Shown piece after piece: positions 15,970 to 25,427 of a DNA stretch of 43,556 bases. Numbering within the stretch: the first letter of the stretch is position 1; each line of letters starts with the position of its first letter. The notes under the pieces are model-generated. The model made no database searches and was not told where the DNA came from. It saw only the letters and a program-made list of their open reading frames with translations. The position numbers were made by a program, and so were the translations under genes. This DNA comes from Acetobacteraceae bacterium (GTDB lineage: Bacteria; Pseudomonadota; Alphaproteobacteria; Acetobacterales; Acetobacteraceae): contig JALHQB010000044.1 in the NCBI GenBank assembly GCA_022842185.1, positions 1 to 43,556 of the forward strand, given 5' to 3'.

Positions 15970-16929
15970 ATGGAGCAGTCCTACCTCCTCGGGATCGGGG
16001 CGCTGCTGACCTTGGCGCTGGTCACGGGGGTCGTCACGCTGGCCAAATCCGGCCAGGCGCGACGGATGAAGGAACGGATCGCCACGGCCGGCACCGTTGA
16101 CCTTCGCGTCTCCGAAACGGCAGGGCTGCCGAGCATCCGTCTGCGGGCAGCGAACCGGCGCCCGCTGCTTGAACGTTTCCTGCGCTTCCTGCGTTTCAAC
16201 CCGGAAACGCCCGAGGAAGCGCTGATCCCCTGGTGGGCGACGCTGATCATAGGCGCGCTGGTGGGGGTCTTCGCCGGCTACTATCTCCGGGTCCTCATTC
16301 GGGTGGAACTCGCGATCCCGGCGGGTATCGGGGTGGGCCTGCTTGTCGTGCGGGCCTTGTTCGCTTGGCAGCACAATCGCTATGTCGAACGCATCTTTGA
16401 ACAGATCCCGGACGCGATCGGGATGATGGTGCGCGCGATCCGTGCCGGCCTTCCGGTCGCCGAGGCGATGCGGTCCGTCGCGGTGGAACTTTCGAACCCG
16501 CTGCGGGACGAATTTGCACGTATGCTTGGCGATGTCGCGATCGGCCGGCCGATCGACCAGGCGATCATGCGCATGCATGCGCGGACGGACCTGCCGGAAT
16601 TCTCCTTCCTGGCCGTGGTGTTTGGGTTGCAGTCTCAGACCGGCGGTAACCTCGCGGAAACGCTGGAAAATCTTGCCGACATCGTTCGCAAGCGTGTTGC
16701 CCTGGCCAAGCGCGCGAAGGCGCTCGCGGCCGAAGCGCGCATGCAGGCGGGCATCCTGATGGCGCTGCCCTACATAGCCGCCCTGGCGATGTCACAGATC
16801 CAGCCCTTCTACATCGAAAACTTCTTCGGCAATCCGACTGGGCAGAAACTGGCCGCGGTCGGGGTCGGCTTCTCGGTCTTCGGCTATCTGGTCATCAAGT
16901 GGATGATCAAGCAGGCGGGTAAGGACTGA
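15970..16929 (+). CDS. tadB: Flp pilus inner-membrane protein TadB
   Basis: A 319-residue polytopic protein with a T2SF (GspF-like) domain, the platform on which CpaF acts. An N-terminal membrane segment and a central pair (about 85-135) precede the cytoplasmic domain, where IFEQIPDAIGMMVRAIRAGLPVAEAM and QTGGNLAETLENLADIVRKR are the family blocks. A C-terminal membrane segment closes the protein. It is followed by tadC after 3 bases. Confidence 0.92.
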   Translation: MEQSYLLGIGALLTLALVTGVVTLAKSGQARRMKERIATAGTVDLRVSETAGLPSIRLRAANRRPLLERFLRFLRFNPETPEEALIPWWATLIIGALVGVFAGYYLRVLIRVELAIPAGIGVGLLVVRALFAWQHNRYVERIFEQIPDAIGMMVRAIRAGLPVAEAMRSVAVELSNPLRDEFARMLGDVAIGRPIDQAIMRMHARTDLPEFSFLAVVFGLQSQTGGNLAETLENLADIVRKRVALAKRAKALAAEARMQAGILMALPYIAALAMSQIQPFYIENFFGNPTGQKLAAVGVGFSVFGYLVIKWMIKQAGKD

Positions 16930-16932
16930 CCG

Positions 16933-17892
16933 ATGGACGCCATCATGTCAGCCGGCATCGCGCCGATCCTCGCCGTGGCCGGGGCGGTCCTGCTCGCCAT
17001 CGTCGCCGCCATCGTCCTGGCCCGCGGGGCCGAGGACAAGGACATGTCGAACCGTGTCAGCGGCGTGTTGCGCCCGGTGACGACCGACCTGACCTCCGCG
17101 GGCGGCGCAACAGGCACCGCAGCCGCCGCGCCGTTCCATCGGCTCGGTGAAGCAATCCGCAACACCGCGCTAGTCTCGGAGAAGGACATCGTCGATTTCC
17201 AGATCGCCATCGCCGCCGCGGGGCTGAATCCGCGCGCGGCGGTGCCGACCTTCATCGGCGTCAAGGCGGTGTTGACGATCAGCCTGCCTCTCATCGCCTA
17301 TGCCTACGCCCATCTCAGCAATTTCGACCTGCAGAAGACCGGCGTCGTGGTGTTCCTGGGCATCCTTGTCGGCATGTTCGCACCCAACATGTTTCTCCGC
17401 TATCTCAAGGGGAAGCATGAGGAGAAGTTGCGCAAGGGCCTGCCGGACGCATTGGATCTGCTCGTGGTGACGGCCGAGGCTGGTCTTGGCATCGAGACTG
17501 CTCTCGACCGCGTGGCGCGGGAAATCGAGCCGAATAATCGCCCTCTGGCGATCTCGTTCCTGGTCCTCGTGCAGGAACTGCGCATGCTGCCCGACCGACG
17601 TCAGGCGCTCGACCGCTTCGCCGAGAGATCGAATTTCGATGGCTTCAAGCGCCTGGGCAGCACCCTGTCCCAGACCTTGAAATACGGCACGCCCCTGGCA
17701 CAGGCGCTGCGCGTGCTCGCCGCCGAAATGCGCCAGGACCGCATGCTGCGGATCGAGGAAAAGGCCATTCGCCTGCCGGCATTGCTGGTCATTCCGCTGA
17801 TCCTGTTCATCATGCCGGCCGTCTTCATTGCCCTGGTCGGGCCTTCCGTGCTGGAACTTGGCAAGGGCCTGCTTTCGGGGATGGACAGATGA
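16933..17892 (+). CDS. tadC: Flp pilus inner-membrane protein TadC
   Basis: A 319-residue T2SF-domain protein that partners TadB. Membrane segments lie near the N-terminus (IAPILAVAGAVLLAIVAAIVL), at about 100-160, and at the C-terminus (LLVIPLILFIMPAVFIALVG). The cytoplasmic block LPDALDLLVVTAEAGLGIETAL at about 170-191 is the TadC version of the family motif. Its stop overlaps the start of the TPR lipoprotein by 4 bases. Confidence 0.92.
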   Translation: MDAIMSAGIAPILAVAGAVLLAIVAAIVLARGAEDKDMSNRVSGVLRPVTTDLTSAGGATGTAAAAPFHRLGEAIRNTALVSEKDIVDFQIAIAAAGLNPRAAVPTFIGVKAVLTISLPLIAYAYAHLSNFDLQKTGVVVFLGILVGMFAPNMFLRYLKGKHEEKLRKGLPDALDLLVVTAEAGLGIETALDRVAREIEPNNRPLAISFLVLVQELRMLPDRRQALDRFAERSNFDGFKRLGSTLSQTLKYGTPLAQALRVLAAEMRQDRMLRIEEKAIRLPALLVIPLILFIMPAVFIALVGPSVLELGKGLLSGMDR

Positions 17893-18647
17893 CGAACCGC
17901 CTTGTTCCGGGCCTTTGCCTCGGCCTGCTGCTCACCGCTTGCGCCACGGACGGCCAGCGCGAACCCGATGCCGCATCGCGCATGCGCGTGGCCGCCGTGG
18001 CTGAATCCCAGGGGCAGATGGACGTCGCCCTGTCGATGTACGCCGCGGCCGCCACGCGCGAACCCAACAACGCCCAGGCGCAGGTCAACCTCGCTTCCGC
18101 CTTGGTCAGGTCCGGCAACCACGCGCAGGCCGAACAGGTCCTCGCCGCGGCCCTTGAACGCCGGCCGGATGACCGCGTGCTCATGGTCCAGCTCGGCCGC
18201 ATGCGCCTGCGCAGCGGCCAGGCGGGCCAGGCGCTGACGTTGTTCGATCGCGTGCTCGTTTCTGATGCCCGCAACGTGGAAGCGCTGGACGGGCGCGGCG
18301 TCGCGCTCGACCTGATCGGCCGCCATCCGGAGGCACAGGATTCCTACCGCCGCGCCCAACTGTTGTCGCCGAACTCTGTGTCGATCGCCAACAACCTTGG
18401 CCTGTCGCTGTTGCTCGATGGCAGGCCGGACGAGGCGCGCGCCGTACTCGAACCGCTGGCGCGCCGGCCGGACGCGAATCAGCGTGTTACGGCGAACTAC
18501 GCCATCTCGCTCGCGGCCACGGGCGATGTCGCGGCGGCTCGGTCCGTGCTTGGCGATGCCAGCGGAGACATCGCCGCGGTGGGCGAAGCCATGCGGGGTG
18601 GCAGTCGGCAGGTCATCGAGGTGACGCCGACCGATCGCCGGAGCTGA
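17889..18647 (+). CDS. tadD: TPR lipoprotein, TadD-like pilus accessory
   Basis: A 252-residue lipoprotein. The signal GLCLGLLLTAC predicts acylation, and tandem TPR units follow (MDVALSMYAAAATREPNNAQAQ, AEQVLAAALERRPDDR, ALTLFDRVLVSDARNVEAL). TPR lipoproteins in tad loci (TadD) are needed for secretin stability or pilus assembly. It overlaps tadC by 4 bases, as expected for a functional member of the operon. Confidence 0.85.
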   Translation: MTNRLVPGLCLGLLLTACATDGQREPDAASRMRVAAVAESQGQMDVALSMYAAAATREPNNAQAQVNLASALVRSGNHAQAEQVLAAALERRPDDRVLMVQLGRMRLRSGQAGQALTLFDRVLVSDARNVEALDGRGVALDLIGRHPEAQDSYRRAQLLSPNSVSIANNLGLSLLLDGRPDEARAVLEPLARRPDANQRVTANYAISLAATGDVAAARSVLGDASGDIAAVGEAMRGGSRQVIEVTPTDRRS

Positions 18648-18656
18648 CCGCGCTTC

Positions 18657-19865
18657 GTGCGGCATGACGCAGGCGGCGGCTGGCTGAACGGGGGTCGCGT
18701 CCTTGTTCTCGGGACCGCGGTCATCGCGCTGTACGTTGCGTTTCTGCTCACCGGCACCGTGCTGCGGGCGGAGCCGCCGCTGCGGGCAGACAACCTGGCC
18801 TTTCTGGCCGCCGCACGGCTGGCATGGGCGGGGCAGGCTGCCCAGGCCTATGACTGGAGCGCTCTCGAACACGCGCAGGCGGAGATCCTGTCGACAGTGC
18901 CGGCAGCTTTCTCGGGCGCGCTTGCCTGGATGAACCCGCCACACTTCTTGTTCGCCGTGATGCTGCTGGCGCCTCTCGACTATGGCTGGGCATGGCTGGC
19001 CTGGACCGTGGCGACCGGTTTGCTACTGGCGGCTGCCGCCTGGTCGGTATTGCCACGGGGGGCCGCGGTCGTCGCAGTGATCGCCGCGCCATCGACCTTG
19101 CTGACCGCCTCGGTCGGGCAGAACGGGATGCTGGTGGCGGCCCTGTTTGCCTGGACCTTTGCCCTGCTGGACCGTCGGCCGCGCATGGCTGGCGTGGCGC
19201 TGGGCCTGCTGACGATGAAGCCGCAATTCGGGTTGCTGCTGCCCGTACTGCTGGCATCGACCGGGCGGTGGCGGGTCTTTGCTACCGCGGCCTTGGTGGC
19301 ACTGGCGGTGATGGGTCTCTCCCTGGTGGTCTTCGGGCTGGACGCGTGGCTCGGCTTCCTGCCGTCCATGTCCGGCAATGCCGATCGCATGCTGGGCCAG
19401 GGCGTCTCGGCGCGCATCCAATCAGTCCACGCCTTTCTGTCGCGACTGTCAGGACGAACGGGCCTCGCCGCGGCGGGACACGCGGTCGTCGCGCTGGCGG
19501 TGGCGGCACTGGTCCTGAAGCTTTGGCTGCGGCGACCGCAAGGGTCGCCGGAAGCGCGGGCCGCGGCGGCGATCGCCGGGTCCTATCTGATGACACCCTA
19601 TGTGTGGGGATACGATTCCCCCGCCATCCCGGTCGCGTCGCTGTTCCTGGTGCGGGCGGCGCTGCGCGACGGGTGGCTTCGCGGGGAAAAGGCGACGCTC
19701 GTGCTGGCCTGCCTGCTGCCGGCCGTTCTGGTACTGGTGCAGCACCCGCTGGTGGTGCCGGCAGCCTGGGGGATCGTGCTGTGGTCGGCCTGGCGCCGCG
19801 ACGGCGTGGCGATACGGGCAACGGGCCTCGCCGCCTCACCGGACCTCATCGCATCCAGAGCTTGA
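18657..19865 (+). CDS. GT87/DUF2029-like polytopic glycosyltransferase
   Basis: About 402 residues with some nine or more membrane segments. The pattern resembles DUF2029/GT87 mannosyltransferase-like proteins, which use polyprenyl-phosphate sugars on the outer face of the inner membrane: RADNLAFLAAARLAWAGQ near the N-terminus, WMNPPHFLFAVMLLAPLDY at about 90-108, GLLTMKPQFGLLLPVLL in the centre, and YLMTPYVWGYD at about 308-318. A GTG at 18657, 9 bases after the TPR gene, is the likely start. Being the last gene of the pilus run, it may glycosylate the pilin or a surface polymer; that is inference from position. The family call is moderate. Confidence 0.7.
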   Translation: MRHDAGGGWLNGGRVLVLGTAVIALYVAFLLTGTVLRAEPPLRADNLAFLAAARLAWAGQAAQAYDWSALEHAQAEILSTVPAAFSGALAWMNPPHFLFAVMLLAPLDYGWAWLAWTVATGLLLAAAAWSVLPRGAAVVAVIAAPSTLLTASVGQNGMLVAALFAWTFALLDRRPRMAGVALGLLTMKPQFGLLLPVLLASTGRWRVFATAALVALAVMGLSLVVFGLDAWLGFLPSMSGNADRMLGQGVSARIQSVHAFLSRLSGRTGLAAAGHAVVALAVAALVLKLWLRRPQGSPEARAAAAIAGSYLMTPYVWGYDSPAIPVASLFLVRAALRDGWLRGEKATLVLACLLPAVLVLVQHPLVVPAAWGIVLWSAWRRDGVAIRATGLAASPDLIASRA

Positions 19866-20001
19866 GAGTTTCCGGGAGAAGTCGCCGGACGGGTGCCGAC
19901 AGGTTGCGGTGCGATTGCTGCGCGCACCAGAATTAGACTGATAATCAGAATGTTAAGGCGCGGTCTGTATGTGGGACTGCAACAGCCACCCCCTGATCCC
20001 G

Positions 20002-20910
20002 TCAGCCGGGCGCCGATCGGCTCGACGTGCGCAGGCACATGATCCGCGGCCTGGCGGGCGCGGCGGCCTGTCGCCCACGCAACCGCAATTCCACCGACGG
20101 CACCGCGACCACAGGCCGCAGCGACGGCGCCTGTGCGCCCACCAACAGCACCGCCCCGCGCCCTGATGCGCACAGCCCCGCCATCGCCGGACCCGGCAGC
20201 GGTATTACGCCCGGCGCCGGGCCGGGAGAAAAGCCCTGGCCGGTCAGGGCCGCATTCACGCGCAAGTGGTAGATCATCGCCCGTTCAGGCGTCCCGGAAT
20301 GATACTGGCCGGTGGCGGCGGCCCAATCGCCCGTCCGGGCGAACAGCGACCGCAGGAAGCGCACCGCGTAGCGGACATTCGTCTCGGGGTCGAAGCCGGC
20401 ATCGACACTGGGGAAGGCATCAGGGTGGTGCAGCAGGTTGATCTGCATGCAGCCGATGTCGATGGATCGCGTGCCCGCGGCCTGGCGCGCCTGCACTTCG
20501 GCGACCGCTTCCGCGCGGCTGCCCATGTACCGGCCTTCGCCGGCGGCATTGAACGACCAGGGCCAGGGCTGGATCCCGCCGGTCGGTGTGCGGCGCCCGG
20601 TCTCGACCCGGGCGATGGCGCCGAGCAACCCGGGCGGCAGGCCGGAATTCTGCTCGGCGGCGGCGATGGCCCGCGCGCAGGCATCCCACGGGTCGTTGGA
20701 GAGCACGGGTGCCGCGGCAGCCACAGGCGTGGGCGCAGCAACAGCCCGACGTGCCGGCGCTGCCGGTCGCGGGGCCACGGCAGGTCGGGCGGCGGCGGCT
20801 GTGCGCTGGGCGGTGTTGGCTTGGGCCGTCGCTGGCGACAGGAAAGCGATCGCGCAGAAGGGCAAAATCAGGCCGAGCAGCCTAGAGGCGCGGGGTCTGT
20901 GCTTCAGCAT
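20002..20910 (-). CDS. Lytic transglycosylase domain protein
   Basis: A 302-residue exported SLT-type muramidase. A signal region (ASRLLGLILPFCAIAFLSPATAQA) and an Ala/Pro-rich linker precede the catalytic domain at about 75-215. There AIARVETGRRTPTGG carries the likely catalytic Glu, and SIDIGCMQINL with GQYHSGTPERA are the substrate-groove blocks. It cleaves the glycan strands of peptidoglycan. Its place beside the tad locus suggests that it may open the wall for the pilus, but it is on the opposite strand and convergent, so this is only a guess. The start at 20910 gives a proper signal. The last 50 residues are low complexity. Confidence 0.85.
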   Translation of the reverse strand: MLKHRPRASRLLGLILPFCAIAFLSPATAQANTAQRTAAAARPAVAPRPAAPARRAVAAPTPVAAAAPVLSNDPWDACARAIAAAEQNSGLPPGLLGAIARVETGRRTPTGGIQPWPWSFNAAGEGRYMGSRAEAVAEVQARQAAGTRSIDIGCMQINLLHHPDAFPSVDAGFDPETNVRYAVRFLRSLFARTGDWAAATGQYHSGTPERAMIYHLRVNAALTGQGFSPGPAPGVIPLPGPAMAGLCASGRGAVLLVGAQAPSLRPVVAVPSVELRLRGRQAAAPARPRIMCLRTSSRSAPG

Positions 20911-21056
20911 TGCGTCCGCGTCATGGACTGTCTGGCCGCGCCGGGTCAAGTCCGATGCATCGTCACGTCCCGGAAGCACCGCCGGCCGGTGGATGGACAA
21001 GATGGCGCATGATTGCGACTTTCGGCCCCAATCAAACAAAACCGAGGAGGCGTCCC

Positions 21057-22028
21057 TTGACCATCACCATCGCGCGACGAGCCATTCTGGCTGCCCCGTT
21101 CCTGGCGCCGGGCCTTGCACGCGCGCAAGGCGGCTGGAAGCCTTCGCGCCCCGTTACCGTCGTTGTCCCTTTCGCCGCCGGGTCGGGCACGGACACTGTT
21201 GCGCGCACGCTTACATCCCTGCTTGAGCAGGAATGGGGCATGCAACTGGTGGTGGACAACCGGCCGGGGGCCAATGGCGCGATCGCTGCGGTCGCCACGG
21301 CACGCGCGGCGCCCGATGGCTATACGGTGATGATCACCACCAACAGCCCGCATGGCGCGACACCGGCGCTGATGAAGCGGCCGACCTATGACGCGGTGGC
21401 GGATTTCACCGCGATCTGCCGCATGGGGACCTACATCTTCGTCTTCGCGGTGAACGACCAGGTGCCGGTGCGCACGATGCCGGAATTCCTCGCCCTGGCG
21501 AAGGCGCGTCCGGGGCAGCTCACCTGCGCGTCCGGCAACACCACCGGCGTGGTGGGGGCGGCCATGCTGAACCGCATCGGTGGGGTCGATGTCACGCATG
21601 TGCCCTACCGATCCTCCCCCCCGGCCATGACGGACGTGATCGCGGGGCGCGTCACCTCGATGTTCGCCGATGTCGCGGCGTCGCGCGCCTTTCTTCAGGA
21701 AGGCAAGCTGAAGCCGCTCGGCATCACCTCCGCCCAGCGCACATCGCTGTTTCCGGAGTGGCCAACGCTGGCTGAGGTCGGCCTGCCGGGCTTCGAGATG
21801 CTGTCCTTCATGGGTGCGGTCGGTCCGGCGCGGATGCCCGAGGAGATCCTTGACGGGTGGAACGCGGCCATCCGGCGTGTGTGGGATCGTCCGGAGACGA
21901 TCCGCCGCCTGGGCGAGTTCGGCATCGAGAAAGTAACCTCCAGCCCGGCGGAATTCGCCACCTTCATCCGCCAGCAGGTCGAGTTCTGGGGCCAGCAGGC
22001 GCGCGCGGCGGGGCTGGAACCGGAGTGA
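21057..22028 (+). CDS. Bug/TctC family tripartite tricarboxylate receptor
   Basis: The fourth Bug receptor in the window, 323 residues, separate from the first three. TTG at 21057 is the start: GAGGAGG lies 5 bases before it and the resulting signal peptide (IARRAILAAPFLAPGLARAQ) is complete. SRPVTVVVPFAAGSGTD is the family opening and THVPYRSSPPAMTDVI at about 181-196 is the HVPYR block. No neighbour suggests a ligand or a permease. Confidence 0.9.
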   Translation: MTITIARRAILAAPFLAPGLARAQGGWKPSRPVTVVVPFAAGSGTDTVARTLTSLLEQEWGMQLVVDNRPGANGAIAAVATARAAPDGYTVMITTNSPHGATPALMKRPTYDAVADFTAICRMGTYIFVFAVNDQVPVRTMPEFLALAKARPGQLTCASGNTTGVVGAAMLNRIGGVDVTHVPYRSSPPAMTDVIAGRVTSMFADVAASRAFLQEGKLKPLGITSAQRTSLFPEWPTLAEVGLPGFEMLSFMGAVGPARMPEEILDGWNAAIRRVWDRPETIRRLGEFGIEKVTSSPAEFATFIRQQVEFWGQQARAAGLEPE

Positions 22029-22177
22029 ACGCAAAGAAAGCAGGCCGCGGACCATGCATGGGCAACATGCCGGCCTTCTGAACAGCGTTCTTGTCGTTTC
22101 GGGTGTGTAAGGCCACGTTCTCCGGAGACGCGCGGTGGGGGAGGCCGCGCGCAACGTCCGAAAGGGGACCGATTCAC

Positions 22178-22522
22178 ATGACGAATTCAACTCGCCTGCA
22201 ATCCGCCGCGTTGGCGCGCAGCCTCGCCGAGATGGCTGATGGCCTGGCCGGCCGCATCCGTCTGGAGCAGGCGGCGCGCGTGATCACGACCGCGCGGCGC
22301 GCGGCCCAGCTTGAAGCCGCCGGCGCCCTGCGCCTGCCGGAGATGGCCGACCCGGCGGTCAACGCCGTGACCGAGGTCGCCCGGCATTGGGATGCCTCGG
22401 CCGTGACCGCCATCGAATACGCCGAGACGCTGCCCGAGGCGGTCATCGAGCGGTTGCTGGGTGCTGCACCGGCCTGGGCCGCCGCCTGCCGACCGGACGT
22501 GACGGACCGCCTGGCCGCCTGA
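22178..22522 (+). CDS. Hypothetical Ala-rich helical protein
   Basis: A 114-residue protein I do not recognise. It has no signal peptide or membrane segment. The first half (ALARSLAEMADGLAGRIRLEQ, ITTARRAAQLEAAGAL) looks amphipathic and helical, and a Glu/Ala-rich second half follows (AVTAIEYAETLPEAVIERLL). GAAAGGGGACC lies before the ATG and the codon bias fits a real gene. A GC-rich hairpin follows the stop at 22537-22561. It could be a small cytosolic adaptor; no function is claimed. Confidence 0.65.
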   Translation: MTNSTRLQSAALARSLAEMADGLAGRIRLEQAARVITTARRAAQLEAAGALRLPEMADPAVNAVTEVARHWDASAVTAIEYAETLPEAVIERLLGAAPAWAAACRPDVTDRLAA

Positions 22523-22536
22523 CGCGAGGTCTAACC

Positions 22537-22561
22537 CAGCCCGATGCTTGGCATCGGGCTG
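22537..22561 (+). terminator. 11-bp stem, 3-base loop hairpin
   Basis: CAGCCCGATGC and its exact complement enclose TTG, 15 bases after the stop of the 114-residue gene. It has no T-run. It probably marks the 3' end of that transcript. Confidence 0.5.
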
Positions 22562-22670
22562 CGGCGGCGATGTGCGGCGCATAACGCCGCTGCGCGATGC
22601 GCCCGCCGTGCCAGTGTGCTGCACCGCCATACGCGCTATACCGGGCGCCGGATCACTGCGGAGCGGTTGC

Positions 22671-23450
22671 ATGTCCATGAGCGGCGCGGGACGACCCAAG
22701 GCCTCCAACGCGCCACGACGCGTGCTGCTGTTGTCCGGCGCGTCCCGTGGGATCGGCCATGCGACCGTCAAGCGGTTCTCGGCCGCCGGCTGGCGCGTCA
22801 TCACCATCTCGCGCCAGCCCTTCCCGGAAGAATGCCCGTGGGAAATGGGGCCCGAGGATCACATCCAGCTCGATCTGACCGACGCCGCCGCCACTGCCGC
22901 GGCGGCTGAGGAGATCAAGGAACGGCTGAAGCCCGAAGGCGGGCGGCTCGACGCGTTGGTGAACAATGCGGCGATTTCGCCGAAAGCACCGGACGGGTCG
23001 CGGCTCGGTTCGCTTGAGATGGACATCGAAGGCTGGCTGCGCGTGTTCCGCGTCAATTTCTTCGCCCCGGTCCTGCTGGCGCGTGGACTGGTCGAGCCGT
23101 TGCAGAAGGCCAAGGGGTCGGTGGTGAACGTCACCTCGATCGCCGGCAGCCGCGTGCATCCCTTCGCCGGTGCTGCGTATTCCACCTCGAAGGCGGCGCT
23201 GGCGGGGCTGACGCGAGAAATGGCGAGCGACTTTGCCCCGCTCGGCATCCGCGTGAACGCGATCAGCCCGGGGGAGATCGACACCTCGATCCTGTCGCCA
23301 GGCACCGAGAAGATCGTCCAGGAACAGATCCCGATGCGCCGGCTGGGCCGGCCGGAGGAAGTCGCGCAGGCGATCTATTTTCTCTGCACGGATGCGTCGT
23401 CCTACATGAACGGCGCCGAACTGCACATCAACGGTGGGCAGCATGTTTGA
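22671..23450 (+). CDS. SDR family NAD(P)-dependent oxidoreductase
   Basis: A 259-residue classical short-chain dehydrogenase/reductase. LLLSGASRGIGHA at about 20-32 is the nucleotide-binding TGxxxGIG motif, NNAA lies near 100, and Ser in VVNVTSIAGS plus YSTSK at about 170-174 form the catalytic set. PGEIDTSIL follows the active site and SYMNGAELHINGG closes the protein, as in FabG-like members. The substrate is unknown. GGAG precedes the ATG at 22671; an in-frame ATG lies two codons later. It is monocistronic or loosely linked to the ABC exporter 208 bases downstream; those 208 bases show no gene. Confidence 0.9.
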   Translation: MSMSGAGRPKASNAPRRVLLLSGASRGIGHATVKRFSAAGWRVITISRQPFPEECPWEMGPEDHIQLDLTDAAATAAAAEEIKERLKPEGGRLDALVNNAAISPKAPDGSRLGSLEMDIEGWLRVFRVNFFAPVLLARGLVEPLQKAKGSVVNVTSIAGSRVHPFAGAAYSTSKAALAGLTREMASDFAPLGIRVNAISPGEIDTSILSPGTEKIVQEQIPMRRLGRPEEVAQAIYFLCTDASSYMNGAELHINGGQHV

Positions 23451-23658
23451 TTGCCTCTCAGAAGACGGGCGACCGTCATGCGGCCGCCTTGCCTTCGCGC
23501 CCTGCACTGATGCGCCGGCGGCACCAGGCGGTCCGGGCGCGGTCGCGCTGTGCGCTCTCGGATCGTGCAAGGCACGTTCCGTTTGACAATTGCGGTGTGC
23601 GGCCCGGCGCACATACAGCGCGCCGGGCACGCGCCGGGTGAATCGCTTGCGGTGATGC

Positions 23659-25413
23659 ATGTCCGGTAATGCAGCGCCCCGCGGCGTCGCGTCGCTGCGG
23701 CTGCTGTTCCCATTCCTGCGCCCATATCGCGCGCGCGGCATCGGCGCCGTGGTGGCGCTGTTCGCCGCCGCCGGGCTGACCTTGGCGATCGGGCAGGGGC
23801 TGCGGCAGATCATCGATGATGGCTTCGGCGGCGGCCCCGGCGCGCTGAACCAGGCGGCGATCGTGATGGCGATGATCGTCGCAGCACTCGGCGTCGCGAC
23901 CTCCGCGCGATACTATTTGGTCACTTGGCTGGGCGAGCGTGTCGCCGCCGATATCCGCCGCGCGGTGTTCGACCACCTGACGCGGCTTGACCCGCGCTTC
24001 TACGAAACCGCGCGTACCGGCGACCTGATGTCACGGCTGACCGCCGATGTCGCGTTGCTGCAATCGCTGATCGGCTCGGCGATCTCGATGGGGCTGCGCA
24101 ATGCGCTGACCGGCATCGGCGCCTTCGCCATGCTGGTGCTGACCAGCACGAAGCTCGCCAGCCTGATGGCCGTGGTGGTGCCGATCGTGGTGCTGCCGAT
24201 GATCATCTTCGGCCGGCGCGAACGCCGCCTTTCGCGTGTGTCGCAGGAACGCGTCGCCGACCTTGCCGCGACGGCGGAGGAAGCGATCAACGGCATGCGC
24301 ACCGTGCAGGCCTTCACCCACGAACCGGCCGAACGCGCCCGCTACGGCGTGGAATCCGAACGGTCGGTCCAGGCCGCGCTGCGCCGGGTGCTGACGCGCT
24401 CGGCGCTCATCCTGTCGGTCATTCTGCTCGGCTTCGGGGCGATCACCTTCGCGCTGTGGGTCGGCGGGCAGGATGTGATCGCCGGGCGGATGTCCGGCGG
24501 CGACCTGACCGCCTTCGTCTTCTACGCCGTGCTGCTGGCGAGCGCCGGCGCGACGGTCAGCGAATTATGGGGCGAGATCCAGCGTGCCGCCGCAGCGGCC
24601 GACCGCCTGGCGGAAATCCTTGCCGTGCAGCCCACCATCGCATCGCCAGCGAACCCGCTCCCGCTGCCGGTCGCCGAAGGCCGCGTCACTTTCCGCGATG
24701 TCGCCTTTCGATACCCGTCGCGCCCCGAGGCATCGGCGCTGGACGGCTTCAGCCTGGATGTCGCGCCGGGGGAGACGGTGGCGCTGGTCGGTCCGTCGGG
24801 GGCCGGCAAGACCACGGTGCTGTCGCTGCTGCTGCGCTTCTACGATCCGCAATCGGGTGTGATCCTGCTGGACGGCGTGGACATCGCGAAGGCAACGCCC
24901 GAAGCGGTGCGCGGGCGGATCGGCCTGGTGCCGCAGGACCCGGTGATCTTCTCCGCAACCGTTACCGACAACATCCGCTACGGCCGCCCCGAGGCGTCCG
25001 ACAATGACGTGCGCGCCGCCGCCGAGGCCGCATCCGCTGCCAGCTTCATCGCGGCACTGCCCGAAGGCTTCGCCACGCATCTGGGCGCGCGCGGCGTCAC
25101 GCTGTCGGGCGGGCAACGCCAGCGCATCGCCATCGCCCGCGCCATCCTGCGCGACGCGCCGGTGCTGCTGCTGGATGAAGCGACCAGCGCGCTGGATGCC
25201 GAGAGCGAATACGCGGTGCAGGTCGCGCTCGCGCGGCTGTCGAAAGGACGCACGACGCTGGTCGTCGCGCATCGGCTGGCGACCGTGCGCGCGGCGGACC
25301 GGATCGTGGTGATGGAAGGCGGGCGCATCGTCGCGACCGGAACGCATGAGGCGCTGCTCGCCGAAGGCGGGCTGTATGCGCGGTTGGCGGCGCTGCAGTT
25401 CACCGACGCCTGA
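23659..25413 (+). CDS. ABC exporter, fused permease and ATPase (MsbA-like)
   Basis: A 584-residue half-transporter. Six membrane helices (about 15-305) form the exporter-type transmembrane domain; the ATPase follows with Walker A GPSGAGKTT at about 378-386, signature LSGGQRQRIAIARA near 483, Walker B VLLLDEATSALD near 502 and the His switch VVAHRL. It would work as a homodimer exporting a lipid or hydrophobic compound. The typing as MsbA-like is by architecture only; the substrate is unknown. A two-hairpin element begins 14 bases after the stop. Confidence 0.9.
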   Translation: MSGNAAPRGVASLRLLFPFLRPYRARGIGAVVALFAAAGLTLAIGQGLRQIIDDGFGGGPGALNQAAIVMAMIVAALGVATSARYYLVTWLGERVAADIRRAVFDHLTRLDPRFYETARTGDLMSRLTADVALLQSLIGSAISMGLRNALTGIGAFAMLVLTSTKLASLMAVVVPIVVLPMIIFGRRERRLSRVSQERVADLAATAEEAINGMRTVQAFTHEPAERARYGVESERSVQAALRRVLTRSALILSVILLGFGAITFALWVGGQDVIAGRMSGGDLTAFVFYAVLLASAGATVSELWGEIQRAAAAADRLAEILAVQPTIASPANPLPLPVAEGRVTFRDVAFRYPSRPEASALDGFSLDVAPGETVALVGPSGAGKTTVLSLLLRFYDPQSGVILLDGVDIAKATPEAVRGRIGLVPQDPVIFSATVTDNIRYGRPEASDNDVRAAAEAASAASFIAALPEGFATHLGARGVTLSGGQRQRIAIARAILRDAPVLLLDEATSALDAESEYAVQVALARLSKGRTTLVVAHRLATVRAADRIVVMEGGRIVATGTHEALLAEGGLYARLAALQFTDA

Positions 25414-25427
25414 CGGTGGTGTGCAGG

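Noticed and set aside
18992..19936. 314-residue plus-strand frame inside the GT87-like gene
   Set aside because: Frame-shifted shadow rich in Arg and Gly; the membrane protein frame is consistent along its whole length.
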